Under the pieces are notes generated by a model. That model searched no databases and had not been told where the DNA came from. It was given only the letters and a program-made list of their open reading frames with translations. This document shows, in pieces, positions 1 through 5,593 of a stretch of DNA of 15,774 bases. This DNA comes from Clostridiales bacterium. Its GTDB lineage: Bacteria > Bacillota > Clostridia > Tissierellales > Sedimentibacteraceae. Every line of letters starts with the position of its first letter. The first letter of the stretch is position 1. The DNA is taken from positions 6,604-22,377 of the forward strand of contig DMJQ01000015.1 of NCBI GenBank assembly GCA_003457065.1, given 5' to 3'. The translations under genes were made by a program, and so were the position numbers.

Positions 1-225
1 TAAAAGCGCTATGATGGCGGCGCTTACGGCAAGGAGAGCCGGCTGAGCATACTCTGTTTGATTCAGAGCTTCCCCGCCTTTAAAGCATATGTCCTTTAAA
101 GAAAAATCCAATAAACTGTCGCCATGGTCAAAAATTTCTTTAAACAAAGGATAAGTATCATAAAGGTCTTTTCCCATGCCTTCCTGCTGGGCTCCTTGAC
201 CGCTGAACATAAAAGCTATTTTCAT
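1..225 (-). CDS. fabD: Malonyl-CoA:ACP transacylase, N-terminal part (runs off the window)
   Basis: FabD moves the malonyl group from CoA to acyl carrier protein, supplying the two-carbon donor for type II fatty acid synthesis in the cytoplasm. Only the first 75 codons are present; the frame is open to the window edge. The start reads [20 protein letters not shown], which contains the family's N-terminal FSGQGAQ motif, and it continues with [14 protein letters not shown], matching the conserved T-x-x-AQPAL segment. The catalytic GHSLGE motif lies beyond the window. The ATG (223-225) overlaps the fabK stop as ATGA, so translation is probably coupled to fabK. This is the fifth gene of the fab operon, in the same order as the pneumococcal operon. 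Identity is secure from motif plus context. Confidence 0.95.
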   Translation of the reverse strand, partial: MKIAFMFSGQGAQQEGMGKDLYDTYPLFKEIFDHGDSLLDFSLKDICFKGGEALNQTEYAQPALLAVSAAIIALL

Positions 226-1172
226 AGGCCTCTCTCCTTAGCGGTAAGGTTTAAAAAACCTTCCATCAAGCTTTCAAGAATTTCTTTGGCCGTTTCTTCT
301 TTATTTACAAGGCCGGCAATCTGGCCGCTCATAAGAGAGCCGTACTCTGCGTCTCCGTCAATTACGGCTTTTCTTAAGGAGCCGACCCCGAGCTTTTCTA
401 TTCTTTCTATGTCCGGTTCTTCTTTGCGAAGCTCTTCTCTTTCGGCTGCATCATATAATTTCGAAAGCTTATTCCGAAGCACCCTTACAGGATGGCCTGT
501 AAGCTGGCTTGTTACGGTAGTTGAAATATCGTTTGCCTTTAAAACTGCTTTTTTATAATTATCATGAACAATGCATTCCTTTGCCACAAGAAATCTCGTT
601 CCAACCTGAGCGCCTTTTGCGCCAAGCATAAATGCCGCCGCCATTCCCCTGACGTCTGCAATGCCTCCGGCTGCTATCACGGGAATATGAACAGCATCAA
701 CCACCTGAGGAACTAAAACCATTGTTGTAAGCTTCCCAATATGGCCTCCTGCTTCCATGCCTTCGGCAACGAGAGCATCGGCCCCCAGTTTCTCCATTTT
801 CTTTGCTATGGCTACGGAAGGCACTACAGGGATTACCTTGATGCCGCTTGCTTTAAAGCTTTCCATATGTTTTCCGGGGTTCCCTGCCCCTGTAGTAACG
901 ATGGGAACCTTTTCTTCACAAACCATTTGAGCCATTTCATCTGCAAAAGGCGAAAGAAGCATTATATTTACTGCAAAGGGCTTATCGGTGGTTTCTCTAA
1001 GCTTATGAATCTCTTTTCTTATAACTTCCGCAGGGGCATTCCCCCCAGCGATTATGCCTAAGCCTCCGGCTCGGCTTACGGCCCCTGCAAGAGAGCTTTC
1101 CGCAACCCATGCCATGGCGCCTTGAAAAATAGGATATTCTATATTAAGTAACCTGCAAATCTCAAAATCCAT
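222..1172 (-). CDS. fabK: Enoyl-ACP reductase II (FMN-dependent, FabK)
   Basis: FabK carries out the last step of each elongation cycle, reducing trans-2-enoyl-ACP with NAD(P)H through FMN. It replaces the FabI-type reductase in many Firmicutes. The 316-aa length is normal for the family. The N-terminus has the typical [17 protein letters not shown] segment followed by [13 protein letters not shown], and the middle has [10 protein letters not shown] and [13 protein letters not shown], the flavin-phosphate binding elements of the nitronate monooxygenase/FabK TIM barrel. A GAGGTG ribosome site sits four bases before the ATG. The stop overlaps the fabD start by four bases; 120 nt separate it from acpP, and I saw no clear terminator there. 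Nitronate monooxygenase is the main alternative annotation, but the position between acpP and fabD makes FabK much more likely. Confidence 0.95.
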   Translation of the reverse strand: MDFEICRLLNIEYPIFQGAMAWVAESSLAGAVSRAGGLGIIAGGNAPAEVIRKEIHKLRETTDKPFAVNIMLLSPFADEMAQMVCEEKVPIVTTGAGNPGKHMESFKASGIKVIPVVPSVAIAKKMEKLGADALVAEGMEAGGHIGKLTTMVLVPQVVDAVHIPVIAAGGIADVRGMAAAFMLGAKGAQVGTRFLVAKECIVHDNYKKAVLKANDISTTVTSQLTGHPVRVLRNKLSKLYDAAEREELRKEEPDIERIEKLGVGSLRKAVIDGDAEYGSLMSGQIAGLVNKEETAKEILESLMEGFLNLTAKERGL

Positions 1173-1292
1173 ACTACACCTCTAAAATTAAAAAGCGGAA
1201 AGAAAAGCCCCGGAAATTCACCGTAAATCGTATTCACAGATAAAACCGAAAAATCCCATAAGGCTCTTGCTTCAAACGCTTTCTAAATTAAT

Positions 1293-1517
1293 TTATTTCT
1301 TCTGCTCTTCTATCAGCTTAACAACGTCTGCAACGGTTACTACATCTTCGGCGTCTTCAATTTTTACGTCAAATTCATCTTCAATATCGTTTATAATCTG
1401 AAAAAGATCAGGTGAATCTGCTTCGACGTCGCTTTGAATATTTGTTTCCATGGTAATTTCAGATGGGTCCTTACCTAATTGCTCCGCTATAATTTCTTTA
1501 ATTTTTTCTAATATCAT
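1293..1517 (-). CDS. acpP: Acyl carrier protein
   Basis: A 74-aa acidic carrier protein that holds growing acyl chains on 4'-phosphopantetheine in the fab cycle. The attachment serine is Ser35 in the context EADSPDLFQ; helix II continues as IINDIEDEFDVKIED, typical for ACP. The residue after the serine is proline where most ACPs have leucine (DSL), which is unusual but may be a lineage variant. A GGAGG ribosome site lies eight bases before the ATG. It sits between fabH (23-nt gap) and fabK, the normal place for the dedicated fatty-acid ACP in FabK-type operons. Its size and context make a polyketide or D-alanyl carrier unlikely. Confidence 0.95.
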   Translation of the reverse strand: MILEKIKEIIAEQLGKDPSEITMETNIQSDVEADSPDLFQIINDIEDEFDVKIEDAEDVVTVADVVKLIEEQKK

Positions 1518-1540
1518 CTTATTTTCCTCCTAAATAATAA

Positions 1541-2518
1541 TTATATTTTTATAATAACAGTACCCCAAGTCAGTCCTCCGCCAAAGCCTACAAGAGCAAG
1601 CTTTTTACCGCTTCCGATTTCAATCTTTCCTTCCTCCAGCATATCGCTTAAGGCTATGGGAATGGAAGCTGCCGTGGTGTTTCCATATTGATCTATATTG
1701 ATAAAAAATCGGGATACGTCAATACTAAGTTTTTTTGCCATGTAATTTACGATTCTTGCATTTGCCTGATGGGGAACGATGTAATCTATATCCTCTAAAT
1801 CAACCTCTGCCTTAGAAAGGGCTCTTTTAATGCTTTCAGGCACTTCTGTTAATGTAAAATCGAATATTTCTCTGCCGTTCATTTTTATGTATTTTCCCAT
1901 ATTTGGCTGCTCTTTAGAAAATACCGTATCTACCGGCATATGGCCTCCGTATAAGGCCATTGCCTTATCGCCGCAGGAATTCATATCCTCGGATAAATAA
2001 TGATTTTCTTCACAGGCCTGAAGGAGAACCCCTCCTGCTCCATCTCCGAAAAGGACACAGGTAGACCTATCAGTAAAATCAATCATCTTGGAAAGGATAT
2101 CAGCGCCGATTACGGCTGCCGTTTTATATTTTCCCGACGAAATAAACTTTTCTGCGGTGCTTAGAGCATAAACAAAGCCTGAACAGGCGGCATTAACATC
2201 AAATGCAAAGGCATTTTTTGCCCCCGCTATATGCTGAACAAGGCAGGCCGTTGAAGGAGTAAGATAATCAGGGCTTATGGTTGCGACAATTAAAAGGTCA
2301 ATATCAAGGGGGGATATGCCGCTTTTCTCAATAAGGCCCTTTAGTCCCTCTCCCGCCATATAGGAGGTATTTTCCCCCGTTGATATATGGCGTTCTTTGA
2401 TACCGGTACGGGATACAATCCATTCATCGCTGGTATCTACCATACGGCTCATTTCGTCATTATCTATTTTTCTTTCGGGAATGTATTTATGAGCGCAGAC
2501 TATCCTGCAATTTTTCAT
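1541..2518 (-). CDS. fabH: Beta-ketoacyl-ACP synthase III (FabH)
   Basis: FabH starts fatty acid synthesis by condensing a short acyl-CoA with malonyl-ACP. The 325-aa protein has the complete Cys-His-Asn triad: Cys112 in NAACSGFVYAL, His250 in VPHQANARI and Asn280 in YGNTTAASIPIAL. DTSDEWIVSRTGIKERH near residues 28-44 and the glycine-rich C-terminus LVGFGGGLTWGTVI are family signatures. The ATG overlaps the fabT stop by four bases (ATGA), with GGGAG seven bases upstream inside the fabT coding end, so fabT and fabH are probably translationally coupled. The thiolase-fold residues are intact and the gene looks functional. Confidence 0.97.
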   Translation of the reverse strand: MKNCRIVCAHKYIPERKIDNDEMSRMVDTSDEWIVSRTGIKERHISTGENTSYMAGEGLKGLIEKSGISPLDIDLLIVATISPDYLTPSTACLVQHIAGAKNAFAFDVNAACSGFVYALSTAEKFISSGKYKTAAVIGADILSKMIDFTDRSTCVLFGDGAGGVLLQACEENHYLSEDMNSCGDKAMALYGGHMPVDTVFSKEQPNMGKYIKMNGREIFDFTLTEVPESIKRALSKAEVDLEDIDYIVPHQANARIVNYMAKKLSIDVSRFFINIDQYGNTTAASIPIALSDMLEEGKIEIGSGKKLALVGFGGGLTWGTVIIKI

Positions 2519-2985
2519 GATATCTCTCCCTGATCGTTTTTTTCAATATAAGTTCTGAATAAAAAGCTGTGAAGGTTTGAAAGCGCAGAAAGGAGAATCC
2601 GCTCTTCTTCTTCGCTTAAGCCTGTTACCGCCTCTCTTACCATGTCCTTATGGAACTGCTCATGAACGCGGAAAAGGACCCTTCCCTTGCTGGTTAAGCC
2701 AAGCTTTACGACCCTTCTGTCGTCCTCGCTTCTTATTCTTATTACATATCCTTTTTTAACAAGGTTATTTATGGCAACCGTAAGGGTTCCGGCAGTGATG
2801 TTAAGCTTTTTTGCAACCTCGCTTGCAGTTTGCTTGGTATACATGCCTATGGCCTCTATGGTATGGACTTCTGTAATAGAAACATCGCTGAATTTACCGT
2901 TTTTGAGGGCGTCTTCCTCAATCGCCAGTATATCGTTAAATACCTCAACCATAAGTTTATTTATAGCAGATAAAGTTTCTTTCAT
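2515..2985 (-). CDS. fabT: MarR-family regulator of fatty acid synthesis (FabT)
   Basis: A winged-helix MarR-family protein of 156 aa that heads the fab operon; FabT proteins repress fab genes, with long-chain acyl-ACP as corepressor. The DNA-binding part is seen around TEVHTIEAIGMYTKQTASEVAKKL through GTLTVAINNLVKKGYVIR, then the wing with RSEDDRRVVKLGLTSKGR. I chose the ATG at 2983-2985 (MKETLSAINK): GGAGG at 2991-2995 is five bases ahead of it, whereas an ATG six codons upstream at 3001-3003 would place that ribosome site inside the gene and start almost inside an operator. Two TTTGA-TCAAA palindromes and a consensus promoter lie directly upstream, so it is probably autoregulated. The name FabT rests on family, operon position and operators together. 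Confidence 0.92.
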   Translation of the reverse strand: MKETLSAINKLMVEVFNDILAIEEDALKNGKFSDVSITEVHTIEAIGMYTKQTASEVAKKLNITAGTLTVAINNLVKKGYVIRIRSEDDRRVVKLGLTSKGRVLFRVHEQFHKDMVREAVTGLSEEEERILLSALSNLHSFLFRTYIEKNDQGEIS

Positions 2986-3006
2986 AAGTGCCTCCATCGC
3001 CATTCT

Positions 3007-3021
3007 ATTTGATAGTCAAAT
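3007..3021. promoter_or_regulatory. FabT operator, start-proximal copy
   Basis: ATTTGATAGTCAAAT is an inverted repeat with TTTGA/TCAAA arms centred at 3014. It resembles the published FabT site (TTTGA-N3-TCAAA type). It lies in the 5' untranslated region of fabT, 16 bp centre-to-centre from the second copy, so two dimers would bind on nearly the same DNA face. Confidence 0.75.
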
Positions 3022-3023
3022 AT

Positions 3024-3036
3024 TTTGATAATCAAA
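3024..3036. promoter_or_regulatory. FabT operator, promoter-proximal copy
   Basis: TTTGATAATCAAA is a perfect 13-bp inverted repeat centred at 3030. It begins at the edge of the -10 box (3036-3041) and covers the expected transcription start, so bound repressor would block RNA polymerase. Together with the copy at 3007-3021 it makes a tandem operator for the fab operon. Confidence 0.8.
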
Positions 3037-3064
3037 TTATATTATCCTTTTCTTTTTATGTCAA
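3036..3064 (-). promoter_or_regulatory. Sigma-A promoter of the fab operon
   Basis: On the minus strand TTGACA (3059-3064) is followed after exactly 17 bp by TATAAT (3036-3041). Both hexamers match the vegetative consensus perfectly. A start would fall near 3029, inside the promoter-proximal FabT operator. Such a strong core promoter fits a gene set held down by a repressor. Confidence 0.88.
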
Positions 3065-3115
3065 TATATTTTTCACATAGAAGTTTAAATACTTTTCTTT
3101 ATAATATCTTATATA

Positions 3116-3144
3116 TTGACTTTTTTGCATTAATACAATATATT
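3116..3144 (+). promoter_or_regulatory. Divergent sigma-A promoter, plus strand
   Basis: TTGACT (3116-3121), a 17-bp spacer and TATATT (3139-3144) form a good vegetative promoter pointing right, away from fabT. It would drive the truncated nitronate monooxygenase-like start at 3192. It lies in the AT-rich 160-bp intergenic stretch that holds no other recognisable gene. Confidence 0.7.
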
Positions 3145-3154
3145 TAAAATATAC

Positions 3155-3167
3155 TTTGAGTATCAAA
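3155..3167. promoter_or_regulatory. Third FabT operator, on the divergent promoter
   Basis: TTTGAGTATCAAA carries the same TTTGA-N3-TCAAA arms as the two operators at the fab promoter. It sits just downstream of the plus-strand -10 box, over the expected start site, the same relative position as the promoter-proximal fab operator. The divergent gene was therefore probably a FabT target too. Confidence 0.68.
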
Positions 3168-3191
3168 ATAAATATAAAGGTTGTGATATAT

Positions 3192-3338
3192 ATGGCGTTT
3201 AATCCCTTTAAAATAGGAGAGCTTACGGCATCTGTGCCTATTATTGAAGAAGCAATCATTCTTCCGCTTCCCGTGGTTCCTGCTGCGGCAATATCACTTT
3301 CCGCATACTTGGATTTTAATATTTTAAAGCCTTCCTGA
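3192..3338 (+). pseudogene. 5' fragment of a nitronate monooxygenase/FabK-like gene
   Basis: The plus-strand ATG at 3192 opens a frame starting MAFNPFKIGELTASVPII, which looks like the N-terminus of NAD(P)H-dependent flavin oxidoreductases of the nitronate monooxygenase family (K-I-G-[DE]-L-x-A-x-[VI]-P-[IV]-I followed by QGGMG). The match stops after about 18 codons, near 3245: the expected QGGMG is absent, and the rest of the frame (to 3338) is only the complement of the activase gene. A -35/-10 pair and a FabT-type operator lie directly upstream, so this was a real promoter-bearing gene start. The family call rests on a short stretch and is inferred. The gene is cut off by the junction discussed in the findings. 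Confidence 0.6.
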
Positions 3339-3437
3339 ACGGCCTTAATAGGATTGCCTTTAGTTCTTAAATATATTTTTTCTGCCACATTCATGCTGTC
3401 ATCTAAAAGTACAAGGTCTGTGCTTACAGAACCTACA

Positions 3438-4535
3438 TCAACACCCAGATAATACATTGCTACGTCTCCTTTCAAGCAAATCTATAAAAGCTTCCACTCT
3501 TGTAATATAACCGGCTTCCCCTGTCATATCGTCTACAACCAGCGACATTATGGGGAAATCCATATCTTTTGATATTGTGGGAAGAATTGATTTTGACACT
3601 ATTTCGGGCATACAGCCCATGGGAAATATCTGTATGGCACCGTCAAAACCTTCCTGGCATGCCGTTACCGCTTCACCGACACATTCCACGGCATGACCTA
3701 CGATGCCCACAGGCAGATATTTTTTAGCATTTTTTCTTATTTTCATGGAATTTATTTTAAGAGGGCTCAGTGCCGCATTTTTAACCCACCAGCTTGGAGT
3801 GAGCCCCCTTTTGGATGAAAGTCCGTAATCCATTAATTTGTCCTCAATGTAAAAATTTGTATATGGTTCGATGACTGTATATATTTCTCCTATTACGGCA
3901 ATTTTTAATGGATTTTTGTTTATATCCACAGATATGTGCGCTAATTTGTCCTTATAAAACTTTAAAGTGCGAATCATTTCCTCCGGCTCTGTGCAGTTAA
4001 CGGCATCAGACCTGCACCGTGTCAGCAGACTTTTGCATTCGCCTCTGTTTCTTTCATATCCTGCGTACATGTGAGCTGTTTCTTCCACCTGGTCAATTAA
4101 ATTAATTACTGTCAGAGCATTTGAAAGTGCCTTGAATTTTTCAAGGGTAGTTTTATTGCTCACAGATGACAGTTTTTTGATCCTTCTGTACAATTCCTTT
4201 ATTCCGATGTCCTTTGGGTAATCAATCACTATAAAATCCACGTCATAGCCTAAATTTTTCATTAAATTCATCTGCAGCTCGCAATATTCGCCGAATCTGC
4301 AGGGACCGCAGCTTCCCATTATAATTACCGTATCTGCCCCCTGCTCTATCGCCTGAATATAATTTCCGATCATTATTTTGAATGGAAGGCATATTTCTTC
4401 GGGTGAATAAAGTGTGCCTATATCCAGATCGTTTTTGCTGCTTTTGGGCGGGATGACATAATCTATTCCCAGTCCGTCAAAAAGGGCTTTTGCAGCTAAT
4501 TATACATTACCCATGTGTGGGAATGTCACTTTCAT
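3438..4535 (-). pseudogene. HgdB-like 2-hydroxyacyl-CoA dehydratase-family protein, interrupted by in-frame TAA
   Basis: A 365-codon gene for an iron-sulfur protein of the 2-hydroxyglutaryl-CoA dehydratase (HgdB) superfamily. The true start appears to be ATG 4533-4535 (MKVTFPHMGNV), seven bases after GGAGG at 4543-4547. Codon 12 is TAA (4500-4502), after which the same frame continues with LAAKALFDGLGIDYVIPP and SPEEICLPFKIMIGNYI. An intact frame begins only at an internal ATG (4373, codon 55), which has no good ribosome site and would lose the N-terminal domain and conserved Cys49. Probable cluster ligands are Cys49 and the SCGPCRFGEYCEL cysteines; MGCMPE near the C-terminus is another conserved-looking Cys. 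The C-terminus MTGEAGYITRVEAF parallels the upstream DUF2229 protein. The start overlaps that gene by 29 bp. Its substrate is unknown; a classical amino-acid-fermentation dehydratase is unlikely because no CoA-transferase or second subunit is present. Confidence 0.8.
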
Positions 4536-5427
4536 TTTCAAGCCTCCTTTCAAGCATATCTGTAAATGCCTCTATCCGGGTGTCTATTCCTGCTTCTCCT
4601 GTATGTTCGTCAATTTTTAGCGTTAAAAAAGGAAAACTTCCTATCTTGTCTTTTATGAGTTCAATAATTATTGAATCGGTTCCGCAGTTAAATGATGAAA
4701 TATAAATAATCCCGTCCACTCTTTTTCCCTTTGCGGCATTTACCGCAAAGCCGTAATTTTCCCTGGCAAAAGTCCAGAACGGTCGTTTGTACAAATTGTT
4801 GATTTCCAGATTAATGAGAAAATCCTGGGTAAACTCCATTGTTTCAACTGACACTCCCAATTTATCCAGCTTGGAAACCAGCATCATATTTATGTAGTTA
4901 TCGTAAATATTGTATGGATGCCCTACCAAGGCAACCTTCATATTGTGTCTGTCGTCTTTAATTCCGGTAACATGCAGCTGCTGTGCTTCGTATGCCTTAA
5001 TATATGCATGCTTGATTTTAAGGCTGCTGCTGCCTGTTTTTCGGCCTGCTGCCTTTGCCCACTGATAGAGGCTGTTTTTTGATGCTGCGTAAACAGGCTC
5101 TGTAATTGCAGGTGGCATACCATCAATGCTGTTTTGCACCATTTCGGGAAGGCCGCAGAATTTCGGGCATATGTATTCGTTTTTATTAAGCTGCATTATT
5201 CTCGGTATGACAATTAAATCGCACTTGTCTCTCAATGATGCGGCATGGCCGTGAAATATTTTAATCGGAAGACATGCTTCATCCACACAATACTTAACTC
5301 CCAGATCTAAAATATTTTTGTTCGTATCCTCGGAACTAATCACTTCAGCTCCCAGCTCACTGAAGAAAGTAATTAAAAAGGGATGATATTTGTAATATAA
5401 CAACCCCTTGAGAATTCCTACTTTCAT
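4507..5427 (-). CDS. DUF2229 (acyl-CoA dehydratase activase-related) protein
   Basis: A 306-aa protein of the DUF2229 family, the partner domain of CoA-dehydratase activases that in many Firmicutes is fused into a single very long protein with activase and HgdB-like domains. Signatures are the start MKVGILKGLLYYKYHPFLITFF, then VKYCVDEACLPIKIFHGHA, ICPKFCGLPEMV and SFNCGTDSI, whose cysteines could bind an iron-sulfur cluster. The C-terminal HTGEAGIDTRIEAFTDMLERR resembles the end of the neighbouring HgdB-like protein, so the two share a fold. I chose the ATG at 5425-5427, four bases after AGGAGG; an in-frame ATG nine codons upstream would lie inside a hairpin. First gene of the DUF2229-HgdB-activase set. 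Function unknown; probably an ATP-driven low-potential reductase module. Confidence 0.85.
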   Translation of the reverse strand: MKVGILKGLLYYKYHPFLITFFSELGAEVISSEDTNKNILDLGVKYCVDEACLPIKIFHGHAASLRDKCDLIVIPRIMQLNKNEYICPKFCGLPEMVQNSIDGMPPAITEPVYAASKNSLYQWAKAAGRKTGSSSLKIKHAYIKAYEAQQLHVTGIKDDRHNMKVALVGHPYNIYDNYINMMLVSKLDKLGVSVETMEFTQDFLINLEINNLYKRPFWTFARENYGFAVNAAKGKRVDGIIYISSFNCGTDSIIIELIKDKIGSFPFLTLKIDEHTGEAGIDTRIEAFTDMLERRLENESDIPTHG

Positions 5428-5446
5428 ACTACCTCCTAAAATAAAA

Positions 5447-5485
5447 AATATCACAAATTATATATTTCCCATAATTTGTGATATT
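5447..5485 (-). terminator. Hairpin with T-run directly before the DUF2229 ribosome site
   Basis: A perfect 15-bp inverted repeat (5447-5461 with 5471-5485, nine-base loop containing GGGAA on the minus strand) is followed on the minus strand by a run of T, then the GGAGG of the DUF2229 gene only about ten bases later. It has the form of an intrinsic terminator, but it lies so close to the gene that any transcript of the cluster must pass through it. It may be an attenuator, a second terminator of the antiporter transcript, or an mRNA-end stabiliser. Confidence 0.65.
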
Positions 5486-5536
5486 ATTCCTGAAGGTAAA
5501 TCAAGTATATGGCGAGTAAAACTGACAGCGGTGATG

Positions 5537-5582
5537 TATAAAAAAATATCACGAATCATTTCAACAAAATTCGTGATATTTT
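5537..5582 (-). terminator. Intrinsic terminator of the antiporter gene
   Basis: A 14-bp perfect stem (5543-5556 with 5569-5582, 12-base loop) is followed on the minus strand by seven T. It starts 11 bases after the TAA at 5594-5596, the end of the nhaC frame if the internal TGA is ignored, and so supports that longer frame. The arms (ATATCACGAAT) are close in sequence to those of the next hairpin (ATATCACAAAT). Confidence 0.85.
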
Positions 5583-5593
5583 ATTAAATTATT

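Larger units (their letters stand above)
3056..3457 (-). pseudogene. Acyl-CoA dehydratase activase (HgdC/BadF type), truncated
   Basis: Family members are homodimeric ASKHA-fold ATPases with one [4Fe-4S] cluster that drive electrons into 2-hydroxyacyl-CoA dehydratase-type partners. Residues 1-78 fit: MYYLGVDVGSVSTDLVLLDD is the phosphate-1 ATP loop and AAAGTTGSGRMIASSIIG the TGSGR element. After V78 (about 3224) the expected K-N-E-I-T-A-H-A segment, the cluster cysteines and the second ATPase lobe are missing; the frame runs on through AT-rich non-homologous sequence to a stop at 3056. The family is about 250-320 aa, so roughly three quarters is lost. I prefer the ATG at 3455-3457, eight bases after GGAG, to a TTG six codons upstream. 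It overlaps the end of the HgdB-like gene by 20 bp. Confidence 0.85.

Noticed and set aside
124..558. Plus-strand open frame of 144 codons across fabD/fabK
   Set aside because: It is antisense to well-supported fabK and fabD, has no ribosome site and resembles no family I know.
1173..1292. Regulatory element or terminator in the 120-nt acpP-fabK gap
   Set aside because: No stable stem with T-run and no operator palindrome found; it probably only separates translation of acpP from fabK.
3001..3003. Upstream ATG as the start of fabT
   Set aside because: It would put GGAGG inside the coding region and has no ribosome site of its own; the ATG at 2983-2985 is correctly spaced.
3473..3475. TTG start for the activase fragment
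   Set aside because: The ribosome site lies downstream of it; ATG 3455-3457 is properly spaced and begins the conserved sequence.
4500..4502. Programmed read-through or recoding of the TAA in the HgdB-like gene
   Set aside because: TAA is not a selenocysteine or pyrrolysine codon and I see no downstream recoding hairpin; mutation or error is more likely.
5486..5536. Promoter for the DUF2229 cluster between the two hairpins
   Set aside because: TTGATT and AATAAT are present but only about ten bases apart, and no GG-N10-GC pair occurs, so I could not support a promoter.
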